A DNA stretch of 64,000 bases from Acidobacteriota bacterium. Its GTDB lineage: Bacteria > Acidobacteriota > Terriglobia > Acidiferrales > UBA7541. Position numbers and translations under genes: made by a program. Where the stretch lies: assembly GCA_013289825.1 (NCBI GenBank), contig JABCZF010000007.1, positions 1 through 64,000 on the forward strand, in the 5' to 3' direction. Position 1 is the stretch's first letter. Every line of letters starts with the position of its first letter. The notes under the pieces were generated by a model that saw only the letters and a list, made by a program, of their open reading frames with translations, did not search any database and was not told the DNA's origin. Shown in pieces: positions 11,378 through 20,720 of this stretch.

Positions 11378-11429
11378 ATATAACGGTAGATGGTCGGGGC
11401 GCAGCATGCTGGGCCCCAATTGAGGAAGC

Positions 11430-12722
11430 CTAAGTGCGGATTAGTCCCGCGAATTTGCGCGGATGGTTGTCAAATCCTGGGAACACCGGCGCAAGATCCT
11501 TCACGCCGATGTGCCTGGTCAAAATTTCCCCGATCACGCTTCGGAAGTCCGTAGTAAGCGCCAAATCACGCCCCTCATTCAGCTGGTGGTCATCAAGCCC
11601 GGGCCACTTGCCATAAACGCGACCGCCCTTGACGTCCCCGCCCATCACAAACATGCAATTGGCGTGCCCGTGATCGGTGCCGCGGTTGCCGTTCTCTTTC
11701 GCGGTGCGCCCGAACTCGCTCATGGTCACGAACACAATATCCTGCATGCGCTCGCCCATGTCGCCATGAAACGCGGCCAACCCCTGTCCCAAATCCTTCA
11801 GCAAATTCCCGAGCTGCCCCTGGACGCCACCTTCATTCACGTGGTTATCCCAACCGCCGCAATCGACAAATAAAACTTCCACGCCGATCTCCGCTTTCAG
11901 CAACTGCCCAATTTGCTGCAAACTCTGCCCCAACCGGCTGGTCGGATATTGCGCTCCATTTTCCGGCTGATATTTCGAGGGATCGGCTTTCCGCAAAAGA
12001 TCAATGGCCTCAAAAGTCTCCGTGCCCGTGCCATGCAGCGCGTGGTCCACGGTTTGCGCATACATGGCCTCAAATCCGCCCTCCACCATTTGCCCCGACC
12101 CTGGGGATTGCGCTATCACTTTAAATTGCTTCAAATCTGGCAGCGCGATCGCGGGAGCGCTTCCGCGAAGCATTCGCGGCAAATTCGGTCCCATGGCCAC
12201 GGCGCGGAACGGCGAAGCGTTTTCTTCCGGCACAATTTCCAGCGCGCGATTCAGCCAACCGTCGTCGGTCGCCTTCAAGCCCGGCGTACCCGACTCCATA
12301 AAATCCTGCGCGTCGAAATGCGAGCGCGTGGGATCCGGCGATCCCGCCGCATGCACGATGGCAAGCTGATTCTTGTGGTAGAGAGGCTCCAACGGCGCCA
12401 GGCTGGGATGCAACCCGAAAAACCCGTCCAGATCGATCGCCGCATCGGATCCGCCACGACGCGGCTGCGGAATCGCGATGCTCGGCCTCAAGCGGTAATA
12501 ATTCTGCTCGCCAAAGGGAACCACAATATTCAAACCGTCCGCCGCCCCGCGCTGAAACAGCACCACGAGCTGTTTTTTGTTCGGCATCGGTGTCGCCGCG
12601 ACCGCGCGCTGCAAAAACGCAGGCATCGCGCTCAGGCCAACCATGGCCACGCCGCCTTGTTTCAAGAAATACCGCCGTGAAAACTTCAATCCTCTAACGC
12701 CTTCGCAACATTCAAGACTCAT
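11430..12722 (-). CDS. DUF1501 domain protein, Tat-exported
   Basis: About 430 aa. A twin-arginine signal (FSRRYFLKQGG, hydrophobic core, then AVAA) begins the protein, and the DUF1501 body follows with VLFQRGAADGLNIVVP, RSHFDAQDFMESG, DCGGWDNHVNEGG and MSEFGRTAKENGNRGTDHGH. Those metal-binding-like Asp/His motifs place it in the alkaline-phosphatase/sulfatase-like superfamily. I take ATG 12722, with GAGG upstream, over the TTG at 12797. It lies 92 bases downstream of the DUF1800 gene. The two families are almost always paired in Acidobacteria and Planctomycetes, but the function of the pair is unknown. Confidence 0.9.
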   Translation of the reverse strand: MSLECCEGVRGLKFSRRYFLKQGGVAMVGLSAMPAFLQRAVAATPMPNKKQLVVLFQRGAADGLNIVVPFGEQNYYRLRPSIAIPQPRRGGSDAAIDLDGFFGLHPSLAPLEPLYHKNQLAIVHAAGSPDPTRSHFDAQDFMESGTPGLKATDDGWLNRALEIVPEENASPFRAVAMGPNLPRMLRGSAPAIALPDLKQFKVIAQSPGSGQMVEGGFEAMYAQTVDHALHGTGTETFEAIDLLRKADPSKYQPENGAQYPTSRLGQSLQQIGQLLKAEIGVEVLFVDCGGWDNHVNEGGVQGQLGNLLKDLGQGLAAFHGDMGERMQDIVFVTMSEFGRTAKENGNRGTDHGHANCMFVMGGDVKGGRVYGKWPGLDDHQLNEGRDLALTTDFRSVIGEILTRHIGVKDLAPVFPGFDNHPRKFAGLIRT

Positions 12723-12814
12723 GGGGACCTCGCAACTCTTCGAGCGCCACTCTTCCGCGTTTCTTCTCGGCCAATGCCCAGAACGGTTTGCTTCCAATGT
12801 CGACTGCCGACTTC

Positions 12815-14827
12815 CTATCTCCTCTGAAACTCCGGCGCTCCCAACACCAGCCCCGCGACAACTCCCAAATCAACGTGCTTCACAGGATCGTCCAGCTTCG
12901 CCTGCACCACTTGCGGGCTGTCCAGTTGCTTCTCGAGCGTCTCTACCGTGGTCGGTCCAGCTTGCCCGCCCAGAAAAACCTGTACAGCGCGCTCCAGCGC
13001 AGCCTTGGCATCCGCTGACGATTCCACGCCGATCAGCGCGGACACATCCGTGCGCGACCCGCGCATCTTGTTACCGGCCAGCGCCAAAGAAAAATTCAGT
13101 CGGTTAAGCAGCGCCCCGGTGTTCACCCAAGCATCGGCCTTGTCCGCATAACCCGTCGGTGGCTGGCATTGATAAAGGGGTTCGCCGATGCGCCCCACCC
13201 AGCCGACCAGCGGCTGCGGCATATCCACGTCCGTTCCCAGCGCGCGCGCCGCGGACACCACCAGCTCAAACGGCGTCTTGATTTTCGCGCGATATGCTTC
13301 GCGCGACCAGAACTCCGGAGAGTAAATCATCGTGTGCATCACGGCCTTGATATCGCCGTCGCTTTCTGCAAACGTCTTCGCCATGCGGTCCACAAGTGCC
13401 GGCGGAGGAGTATCGGAAACAAATCGCCGCGCCAGCTTCGTCGAAATGAAACGCGCCGTGCTCGCGGCATGCACCAGCAGGTCAATCACTTCATCGCCGT
13501 CCTTCATTCCGCCGGCATGAATCTTTTTCCCCAGCACATACTTCGGGTCGGGGTCGTGCAAACGATCGTCAAACTTGAATTCCGGATGCTCGCGCGGCTT
13601 CTCGATCGTCCAACCGGTAAAGCACCGCGCGACTTCGGTCACATCCTTCTGGGTGTAGCCGCCATCGACACCCAGCGTGTGCAGTTCCATCAATTCGCGG
13701 CCATAGTTTTCATTCAGCCCGCGTTCGTTCTGTTTTTTCTGCTGCCCGGGCGGCATTGGCCTTCCGAAACCGCGATACCGCGCCTGCTGACGCCTGGCGC
13801 GTTCTGCGGCCTGCCGCTCGGCAGCGCGCGGATCGGCACTTAGAAAATTATCCAGATAAAACAGCATTGCCGGGCTCTTCGCGGATGCCGCCAAAAGATC
13901 CTTGAACTTCCCCAGCGTATGCGGCTGGATCACATCGCGCTCGTAGGAGGTCAGGTAATAGCGGTCTTCGCCCTTGCCAGCAAACACGTTCAGATGATTG
14001 AACCAGAAATCGTCCATCACCTGCTGAAGCTGCCGCTCGCTATAAATCGCGCGCGTCACTTTCGACATCGCCAGCTCGGCAACCACGCGCTGCGGCCGCT
14101 TGCTGTCTTCAGCGATGGCGCGCGGCACATTGTTTGGGTCACTGCCCAGCACGTCTCGTTTCCCCGCGCCTTTCGCGCCCTGATTCCCGAGCCCTGGATC
14201 CTGCTTCATAGGTGAGGGCAGATTCGCTTCGCCGCCATCGGTGGGCGCCGCTGCGGAGGGCGGATTTGTTTCCGTTGCCGTGGTTTCCTTCGGAGCTGGC
14301 GTCGCCTTGATGTCTTTGGCGAGGATCGCTGCGGCCATATCCGATCGCCTCTGCTGTTCTTGCTCCAACTGCGCTTGTGCGCGCTTCGCAGCTTCCCGCT
14401 CGGCGGGTTTAGGCTGCGGATACTCTCCCATCAACTTCGCGGAGGTCATCTTCAACGTCGGATAGTCCTCCAACCGCGCCTCCAGCGCCTTGTCATCGAT
14501 CGAATTCGGATTCAGCTGCTGGTCGATCCATTTCCCGAGACCCATCTGCCTCACGCGCTCCACGTCGCCGGGCCTTGGGCCATAGGCCAGCCGGTTCAGC
14601 GCGTGAAAAATCGCTTCATTCGCGCTCAGTTCGGTAATTGGCAGATTCTTTAGCGCCGGATCTTGCTTTGCTTTCTTATCTTTCGCGGCCGCCGGGGTCG
14701 CCAAAAGCGATGGCCCGTCGATACCCGCCGAGAATATGCATGCCACAGAAAGAATGGCTGACAGGAATGACCTGGGTGATGCCAAAATCGAAGCCGTCTG
14801 TTGGCCGGGGCCATGCTGCACGCTCAT
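12815..14827 (-). CDS. DUF1800 domain protein, exported
   Basis: 670 aa. An N-terminal hydrophobic segment (FLSAILSVACIFSAGI) serves as signal or anchor, then a Lys/Ala-rich linker, and DUF1800 from about residue 70: EAIFHALNRLAYGPRPGDVE, then VMDDFWFNHLNVFAGKGEDR, NENYGRELMELHTLGVDGGY, RCFTGWTIEKP and GWVGRIGEPLYQCQPPTGY. Residues 150-250 are a low-complexity insertion rich in Lys, Ala, Pro and Gln. It precedes and is probably cotranscribed with DUF1501. The ATG start has a GGAGAG site. The role is unknown, with an extracytoplasmic location expected. Confidence 0.9.
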   Translation of the reverse strand: MSVQHGPGQQTASILASPRSFLSAILSVACIFSAGIDGPSLLATPAAAKDKKAKQDPALKNLPITELSANEAIFHALNRLAYGPRPGDVERVRQMGLGKWIDQQLNPNSIDDKALEARLEDYPTLKMTSAKLMGEYPQPKPAEREAAKRAQAQLEQEQQRRSDMAAAILAKDIKATPAPKETTATETNPPSAAAPTDGGEANLPSPMKQDPGLGNQGAKGAGKRDVLGSDPNNVPRAIAEDSKRPQRVVAELAMSKVTRAIYSERQLQQVMDDFWFNHLNVFAGKGEDRYYLTSYERDVIQPHTLGKFKDLLAASAKSPAMLFYLDNFLSADPRAAERQAAERARRQQARYRGFGRPMPPGQQKKQNERGLNENYGRELMELHTLGVDGGYTQKDVTEVARCFTGWTIEKPREHPEFKFDDRLHDPDPKYVLGKKIHAGGMKDGDEVIDLLVHAASTARFISTKLARRFVSDTPPPALVDRMAKTFAESDGDIKAVMHTMIYSPEFWSREAYRAKIKTPFELVVSAARALGTDVDMPQPLVGWVGRIGEPLYQCQPPTGYADKADAWVNTGALLNRLNFSLALAGNKMRGSRTDVSALIGVESSADAKAALERAVQVFLGGQAGPTTVETLEKQLDSPQVVQAKLDDPVKHVDLGVVAGLVLGAPEFQRR

Positions 14828-15014
14828 GACACTCTCCTACCGGGCGGAGTCGTCCGCGAACACTCGGCACTCCATAGAATAACCCTCGAAACACCCGGAA
14901 GTTGCATCCCGCAAGGTTCCGTGTCGAATCCCTACTTTGCCCAGGCGTACAGGTCTGCTGCTAACTGGCTCATCCCCTTGGACCTACGGCCCGTTGCGCG
15001 CACCATCGGCGGTA

Positions 15015-15043
15015 TTGACGCCCAGCACCCCGGCCCGTATTCT
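15015..15043 (+). promoter_or_regulatory. Sigma70-type promoter for proline dehydrogenase
   Basis: TTGACG at 15015-15020, 17 bp spacer, TATTCT at 15038-15043. The GTG start lies 27 bases after the -10 box, with a GGGGGG ribosome site between. Confidence 0.65.
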
Positions 15044-15069
15044 CGGGCTGCTTCTTCCAGGGGGGATTC

Positions 15070-16026
15070 GTGCTGATTCGCAATTTCATCTTCTGGCTGT
15101 CCACAAAACGCGGCGTAACGGATCGCATCGCGCGTCACGGCATGAAAAATGGCTTTGCGCGCCGTTTCGTGGCCGGCGAATCCCTTGAAGAAGCGCTCCG
15201 AGCGAGCCAGGAACTCTGCTCCCAGGGCCGCAACGTCAGCCTGAACCACCTGGGCGAAAACGTCACCAGCGAAGCGGCCGCACGCGAGGTCCGCGCCGGT
15301 TACATCCGCATGGTCGAAGAACTGCACGCTAAAAATCTCACCGGCAACATCTCCATAAAACTCACGCAACTCGGCTTGGACATCGACAAAGACCTCTCTC
15401 GCTCGATGGCCCGCGAAATCGCCGTCCGCGCCGCCGCTCTCGGCCGCACCATCGAAATGGACATGGAAGGCAGCGCGTATACCGACTTTACGCTGGACAT
15501 CTTCGAAAGCGTGCAACGGGAACTTGGCAATTGCGGGCTGGCGGTCCAGGCGTACCTTTTCCGTACGGAGAAAGATCTCGAAAGGCTGGCACCCATCAAG
15601 GCGAAGATTCGCCTTGTCAAAGGCGCTTATCGCGAATCCCCGAAAATCGCTTTTCAGAAAAAGCGCGACGTGGATGCCAACTACCGGAAGCTGACTAGTT
15701 TGCTGCTCGAAGGCGCTGCGGAGGGCACTTTTCTACCCGCATTCGCTTCCCATGATTGGAACATGGTCGCTCATGCGCAAGCCGAAGCCGCCCGGCTCAA
15801 GCTAGCCAAAAGCCGCTACGAGTTTCAGATGATTTACGGGATTCGCCGCGATCTACAGGAGCAAGTACACCGGGCCGGAGACACTCTACAGGTCTACGTG
15901 CCCTTCGGCACCGACTGGTGCCCCTATTTCATGCGGCGGCTATCGGAACGCCCCGCGAATTGCTGGTTCGTCTTGCGCAGCCTGCTGGCGGAATCAGGCC
16001 ACGCGTCTCATCAACCGGCGACTTGA
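15070..16026 (+). CDS. Proline dehydrogenase
   Basis: 318 aa monofunctional FAD-dependent proline dehydrogenase (PRODH barrel), oxidising L-proline to pyrroline-5-carboxylate and feeding electrons to quinone. Motifs: ISIKLTQLGLDIDK, EIDMEGSAYTD-like segment, RLVKGAYRE, FASHDWNMV, FQMIYGIRRDLQE and the substrate-binding YVPFGTDWCPYFMRRLSERP near the C-terminus. The first 30 residues form the usual basic N-terminal helix. GTG start with a strong GGGGGG site. The partner P5C dehydrogenase is not adjacent. Divergent from DUF1800, convergent with the VWFA gene. Confidence 0.92.
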   Translation: MLIRNFIFWLSTKRGVTDRIARHGMKNGFARRFVAGESLEEALRASQELCSQGRNVSLNHLGENVTSEAAAREVRAGYIRMVEELHAKNLTGNISIKLTQLGLDIDKDLSRSMAREIAVRAAALGRTIEMDMEGSAYTDFTLDIFESVQRELGNCGLAVQAYLFRTEKDLERLAPIKAKIRLVKGAYRESPKIAFQKKRDVDANYRKLTSLLLEGAAEGTFLPAFASHDWNMVAHAQAEAARLKLAKSRYEFQMIYGIRRDLQEQVHRAGDTLQVYVPFGTDWCPYFMRRLSERPANCWFVLRSLLAESGHASHQPAT

Positions 16027-16058
16027 CCGCCTATTCAGCTATCCTCATCGCGCAAGTT

Positions 16059-18494
16059 TTACTCCGTCAAGTCGAAATCCACAGTTCGATTCTTCGCATG
16101 GTGCCCAGCTCCATCGACCGCCATCATCACCAGGCGGTAGCCCCCGGGAGCCATGTCCTTCACTTTGATATTCAGTCCCACCGGCACCATGGGACTGCCT
16201 TTTTGGATGAATTCGTCCAGACGAACCGCCCCGGTCGAGAACACCGCTTTCCCGCTGGCCCGTTCAACGATGGCATAGCCAGCCATGACCTGCGGTGGAT
16301 TCGTGGATGTAAGCAACGGCTCGTAGACTTCCGTATAGGCAGCCACGTTGTCCGTCTTCTTGAACCGGTTGCTGGCCGACGGATTCATTTGCATGCCCTT
16401 TACCACCAGCGGCGTGCGGTCCTCCAGCAGCACCGAATCGAGTCCCGTCGGAATATCCGACAGCCGCTGCATCGAGTTGGTAAGCGCCACTCCGCCGAGG
16501 CTGAACTCCTTCCCGTCATAAGCATCGATCTGCAGTGGCGATTCGTATTTTCCGAAGGCGTCACCGCTCGAACTCACGACTACCGTCAGTTTGTAGCTAC
16601 CCGATCCTGCATCGAACTGGTTCTGGTAGAAATAGGGCTGCTTGGTGAACTCCTTCACTTCGTCTTTTTCCAAATCCAGATTGACCGTATCGCTGAACCG
16701 CGCTCCAACGCTGCCGTCAGGCTTGTACGCTATACCCAGCACATTCAGGCTGGCGTGATATTTTCCCTTATCTTTGTTGAACTGCACGGTATTCGAGGGG
16801 ATCTCCATCGAAAGGTTTACCCGCGCCACATTCGGCGAGGTATAGAAATACGGCACCTGGAACGAGCCCTGCATGGTCCCGGCCTGATTGCCCGTCGCCC
16901 GCGCCTCAAGCTGCTTCTCCGCCGGCGTACCTTCAAGCACGTTTGTCGACTTCGTGTTGCAGTACCCGCTGCGCGACCTGACGTTCATCCCGCCACGGTT
17001 CATCTTCACCTTTAGCGTGTGGCAACTTCCCTCAGCGGTCTTCTGCGGCACGTAGCCCAGAATATAAAACTCGTTCTGCTCGCGACCGATCTTCTCCAAC
17101 CCTCCCAGCAAGTCGTTGGTGTTGAATATGGTGAACCCGCCGGTTCCCTCCGCAAGAGCGGCAAGAATCTGCTGATTGGTCGACGCTGAGGGAGGAAATT
17201 GCGGAACGATGGTCCTCGGCTGAGAATAGACCGAATTTGGATTGTTGGCATTCGAATTCGCAACGCCTCCGCCGCCACGTCCGGTGGTCCCTCCACCCGT
17301 TCCTCCTGTGCCGCCTTTCCCGCCCGTACCGCCGGTGCCTCCTGTACCGCCTTTACCACCCGTACCCCCGCCTCCACCCGTGCCACCGCCTCCGGTTCCT
17401 CCACCTCCACCAGGTCGTCCGCCACCACCACCACCCGCTCCACCACCTCCAGTGCCGCCTCCGCCGCCACCGGGGCGTTGCGGCTCAAACAGTCCAAGTG
17501 TGTACGACGTACGCACCACTCGCGCGCCGCCGTAAGCATTCATCGCCTCGGACCGCACCGCGAGTGTGCGCTTCCCGTCTTCTCGAGGTCTTAGCTCGGA
17601 GCTCCCGCCCGGAGGCGTGGCCACGAGGCCGCGCACGTCGAGCGAATAGATCGCCACGTTGGCTTTGTTGCAAGCGTCAATCGTAGCCGTCAGCTCGGAC
17701 TCGCTCTCGCTCGTCAGCGGGAAACCCGACGAAAACAGCACCACCATCTTTCGCCCGGGAACTCCCCGCAGATTCTTCGCCAGGCTGCGCACCGAGAGCA
17801 GCATGCTCCTCGCGCCGAAATCCGCTTCGGCATTGCTCATCGAAGAAAATGGCGAAGACGTTCCTGATGCTCCCCCGAACGGACTTGCCGAGGGCGAGAG
17901 CCCTGCCGAGGCCACTTCAACCGGGGCCTGCGCGTTGGGATCTACGGCGGAGCCCTTCGCTCCAGCAACCGCGGCGCGCAAACGGTCAGCGTTGGCGGTA
18001 AAATTTTGCACGATCTGTAAGGTCCCTCCGAACTCCACAACCGCCATGAGCCTGTCAGGCCCGGCATTCGCATCGATGAATTTCTTCGCCGCATCTCGCG
18101 CCTGGATCTGATCGGGCATGGCCATCGTTGAGTTATCAAAGAACAGGATCAAATATCGTTTCTGCCCCTGGGCCTGAATTGCCGCATCCGCGCCGAAAGA
18201 AAAACTCGCGACGCTCTGTTCCTTGTTGTCTTCGTACACCTTGAAATCGTTTTGCGTCAGGTCGTGGACGTAGTTCCCCTTCTTGTCGGTCACCACGGCA
18301 TCCACCAGGACCAGACGCGACTCTGCTTTAATTGTCGCTCCGGCCTGCTGGCTCGGATCCCCAGCAGGAGCGGCCGGTGTCTGTGCCGGCGGGGTTTGCC
18401 CCGCAAGCTGCGCCAAAAATAGGCACGATGTGGCCGCCGTAAGTCCGGCAAGCCAGCCCCAAGCTATCCGCGAGCGGTTCTTTTTTGTGTTCAT
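16059..18494 (-). CDS. VWFA-related acidobacterial domain protein with Gly/Thr-rich insert
   Basis: About 811 aa secreted protein. A signal peptide (NTKKNRSRIAWGWLAGLTAA onward) is followed by the acidobacterial VWFA-related domain: VLVDAVVTDKKGNYVHDLTQ, DFKVYEDNKEQSVASF, RYLILFFDNSTMAMPDQI (degenerate MIDAS) and RKMVVLFSSGFPLTSES. A run of Gly with Thr and Lys about 70 residues long splits the domain before the C-terminal beta-rich region. ATG 18494 is preceded by GGGGGAG; ATG 18506 overlaps the TGA of the upstream paralogue (TGATG), so translational coupling is also possible. Function unknown; surface or periplasmic adhesion or assembly is a guess. Confidence 0.85.
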   Translation of the reverse strand: MNTKKNRSRIAWGWLAGLTAATSCLFLAQLAGQTPPAQTPAAPAGDPSQQAGATIKAESRLVLVDAVVTDKKGNYVHDLTQNDFKVYEDNKEQSVASFSFGADAAIQAQGQKRYLILFFDNSTMAMPDQIQARDAAKKFIDANAGPDRLMAVVEFGGTLQIVQNFTANADRLRAAVAGAKGSAVDPNAQAPVEVASAGLSPSASPFGGASGTSSPFSSMSNAEADFGARSMLLSVRSLAKNLRGVPGRKMVVLFSSGFPLTSESESELTATIDACNKANVAIYSLDVRGLVATPPGGSSELRPREDGKRTLAVRSEAMNAYGGARVVRTSYTLGLFEPQRPGGGGGGTGGGGAGGGGGGRPGGGGGTGGGGTGGGGGTGGKGGTGGTGGTGGKGGTGGTGGGTTGRGGGGVANSNANNPNSVYSQPRTIVPQFPPSASTNQQILAALAEGTGGFTIFNTNDLLGGLEKIGREQNEFYILGYVPQKTAEGSCHTLKVKMNRGGMNVRSRSGYCNTKSTNVLEGTPAEKQLEARATGNQAGTMQGSFQVPYFYTSPNVARVNLSMEIPSNTVQFNKDKGKYHASLNVLGIAYKPDGSVGARFSDTVNLDLEKDEVKEFTKQPYFYQNQFDAGSGSYKLTVVVSSSGDAFGKYESPLQIDAYDGKEFSLGGVALTNSMQRLSDIPTGLDSVLLEDRTPLVVKGMQMNPSASNRFKKTDNVAAYTEVYEPLLTSTNPPQVMAGYAIVERASGKAVFSTGAVRLDEFIQKGSPMVPVGLNIKVKDMAPGGYRLVMMAVDGAGHHAKNRTVDFDLTE
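17262..17477 (-). repeat. Low-complexity Gly/Thr-encoding repeat inside the VWFA gene
   Basis: About 216 bases of degenerate GGN GGN ACN repeats encode GGTGGKGGTGGTGG-like sequence. On the + strand the same tract reads as proline-rich frames, which are shadows. Such tracts are prone to slippage and length variation between strains. Confidence 0.85.
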
Positions 18495-18505
18495 TTGCTC
18501 CCCCA

Positions 18506-20317
18506 TCAATTCGGTATGACTACGGCGCCGTTGCGCGCCGCAAGCTGCGATCCTTCCGAGTCACGCACCACCTGCCTTACCAGATATGTCCCGGGCTTCA
18601 CGTCGAAACTCGTCTTCAGATTCAGACCCGACAGGCTCAATCGGTAGTACGTCAGGTCCAAAAGCTTCATCTGCACGATCTTTTCCCCACCGGTCACGTA
18701 ATTTCCGTTTTCATCAAAGATCGCAGTCGCGACGGTGAGGTCATCGCGGTTGCGGCCCTCGGCCTTTCGGAAATGCACGCCTTTGATATCGACGTGCGTG
18801 AGCACCGCCAACTTCGCCTGATAGTTGTCCGTCTTGAAGAACTGCGTGTGCAAATCCACCGGCAAATCGCGCACTTCGTCCTGCGAAAAAAGCGCTTCCT
18901 GAATCTCTTGCTTGGCCTCTTCCGCCGGGTCAACCACGTGCCGCGGCGCGAAGTAGCCGTGCCGCGCCTGAATTTTGTAGCTGGTCTTGTGCACGAACGA
19001 GACCTTCAAAGTATGCAGGCTCCCATCGAGCTTCAGGTTTTGTGGCGAAAACCCGATAAGATATGTCATTGCCGGAGCTGCTCCTGCCTCGCGCAAGCCC
19101 TCATCCACATCGTTTCGGTTATGGAAAAAAATCCCGCCCGTTCCATCAGCAAGTTCGGCAAGCACGTCTTCCTGTGCCAGTTGCGCGGCCACCGCGTAGG
19201 TGGCCTTATATCCTGCCGTTCGGTATGAACCCGATGCGGGGTCGGCGATGTCTCCCATATCCGGCGTGTACAACCCGCGCGCATCAATGGTGTTAACCAC
19301 GATATTCGCCTTAGTTGCTCGGTCCACCAGGTCGCTGAATTCCAGATGCAGCGTCGAAGTAATAAATCCAGGGGAAACGAACACCATGATCCGCTGTCCA
19401 GGCATAGACGCCAGTCGCCGCATGACCTCTTCCATGTGCCGCAAGGCATACTCAGTCGACGAGTCCTCCCGCCCAACCACCCCGCCGGCCATCCCCTGCG
19501 CCATGGCACGCGCCGCAGCAAGCTGCGTTTCGTCGCCGCCGAAGGCGCACTGCACGGCATCTTCCGCCGCAATAGCCAGCGCCTGCGGGTCGTTCTTGTT
19601 CTGGATTAGGTCCGCCTCGTAGTAGCTGATCTCCGGACAGTCGTGGATTCCTGCGGTCGGAGAATGCGGGATGATTTTCAGAAGCGATTTGCGCAAAAGC
19701 TCATGGTCGTCGGTAAATTCCTGCGTGAACTGCCCGGACGTCGAGTAGATGCCTACGCGATCGGAAGCCGCCAGGGAATCAAAAAAACGGCCTGCGGAAG
19801 TTCGCACGAACATGGCATCCTGCATGGTGAGGTGCTGGTCGTCGAATACCACGGAGACAAACCGCTGCGGCAACGCGGCGGCTAGCACTTTTGCGGCTTC
19901 CGGGTCCGCTGGAACATTCGGATCCACACTGGTGGTGGTCGCCACCACACGCGATTCCGGGCTCTCCACGCTGAACGTGGAGATTATTTGCGGCTTGCGA
20001 TTGTCGGATAACTGAAAATCTTCCTTGTGCAGGTTAGGCACTACCTTCCCCTGCTGATCGCGCACGACCACGCGCACCAAGACAAGATTTACGCGAACTT
20101 TGAATGTCGGAGCTGTATCGCGACTCGAGACTTCCGCACTGTCGCTGGCAGCGGGCGTTTGCGGCTTCGCAGGCGCCTCGGCACTCGGACTAGCCGGGGG
20201 TGGGTCTGGCGAGGTCGGAGTTTGCGCCCGAACGGACGGGCTGGCACCGGTCAGCAGTAGCAGCAAGCAAACACACGACCAGCGCCGCGCGAACGGGAAC
20301 TGCGGTAGGTAGGACAT
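18506..20317 (-). CDS. VWFA-related acidobacterial domain protein
   Basis: 603 aa, first gene of a two-gene unit with the paralogue downstream (stop overlaps the next ATG as TGATG). Signal peptide (RRWSCVCLLLLLTGASPSVR then AQ), a Pro/Ala-rich linker, then FKVRVNLVLVRVVVRDQQG, NLHKEDFQLSDNRKPQIIST, RFVSVVFDDQHLTMQDAM and QRIMVFVSPGFITSTLHLEF, the VWFA-related core. The MIDAS-type DXSXS is degenerate (FDDQHLT). The C-terminal part has the YKIQARHGYFAP motif common to this family. I chose ATG 20317 because GAAGGAAAAGG precedes it and the signal peptide then starts correctly. ATG 20350 is the longer alternative. Function unknown. Confidence 0.87.
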   Translation of the reverse strand: MSYLPQFPFARRWSCVCLLLLLTGASPSVRAQTPTSPDPPPASPSAEAPAKPQTPAASDSAEVSSRDTAPTFKVRVNLVLVRVVVRDQQGKVVPNLHKEDFQLSDNRKPQIISTFSVESPESRVVATTTSVDPNVPADPEAAKVLAAALPQRFVSVVFDDQHLTMQDAMFVRTSAGRFFDSLAASDRVGIYSTSGQFTQEFTDDHELLRKSLLKIIPHSPTAGIHDCPEISYYEADLIQNKNDPQALAIAAEDAVQCAFGGDETQLAAARAMAQGMAGGVVGREDSSTEYALRHMEEVMRRLASMPGQRIMVFVSPGFITSTLHLEFSDLVDRATKANIVVNTIDARGLYTPDMGDIADPASGSYRTAGYKATYAVAAQLAQEDVLAELADGTGGIFFHNRNDVDEGLREAGAAPAMTYLIGFSPQNLKLDGSLHTLKVSFVHKTSYKIQARHGYFAPRHVVDPAEEAKQEIQEALFSQDEVRDLPVDLHTQFFKTDNYQAKLAVLTHVDIKGVHFRKAEGRNRDDLTVATAIFDENGNYVTGGEKIVQMKLLDLTYYRLSLSGLNLKTSFDVKPGTYLVRQVVRDSEGSQLAARNGAVVIPN

Positions 20318-20410
20318 CCTTTTCCTTCTCTGATCCGCATCCGCAGGCACCGCCGGCTCTCCGGGGAGCCAGCACTACGGGGGAACCTTGGGACCACACC
20401 CGCAAAATGA

Positions 20411-20677
20411 CTATACGCTCTGGTTAATTTTTGTGTCAACGCGTTTACCGGCCGCTCGGTAGGCCGTTACGCACCATACCTCCTGGGCGTCATCACGCCG
20501 CAAAACATAGCGGTCTCCACTCTCTGCCAACACCCGGAAATAAGTCGCGCCGGGCGAGTACCAGCGGTCCTCCACTTCCGCGATCGCCAGGGTTTGCGCC
20601 TGAAACACGATGCGCACGGGCCGCTCTTCCGACTTATAACCCGAATAGCACTCCACGCGTAGCAGTTGTTCAGACAT
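20411..20677 (-). CDS. Small conserved-looking hypothetical protein
   Basis: 88 aa, cytoplasmic, without signal or membrane segment. The sequence is compact and charged with a likely beta-rich core: VRIVFQAQTLAIAEVEDRWY, then SPGATYFRVLAESGDRYVLR and QEVWCVTAYRA. I cannot name the family. It looks coding because composition and length suit a small single-domain protein. It lies 43 bases downstream of the YihY-type gene on the same strand and may be cotranscribed. No ribosome site is obvious. Confidence 0.6.
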   Translation of the reverse strand: MSEQLLRVECYSGYKSEERPVRIVFQAQTLAIAEVEDRWYSPGATYFRVLAESGDRYVLRRDDAQEVWCVTAYRAAGKRVDTKINQSV

Positions 20678-20720
20678 GTGGTTCCATCATCTCGTTCTGC
20701 CGCTCTTTCTAAGAGTGTTT

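Noticed and set aside
15756..17015. 419-codon + frame
   Set aside because: Covers the end of proline dehydrogenase and antisense to the VWFA gene; no domain.
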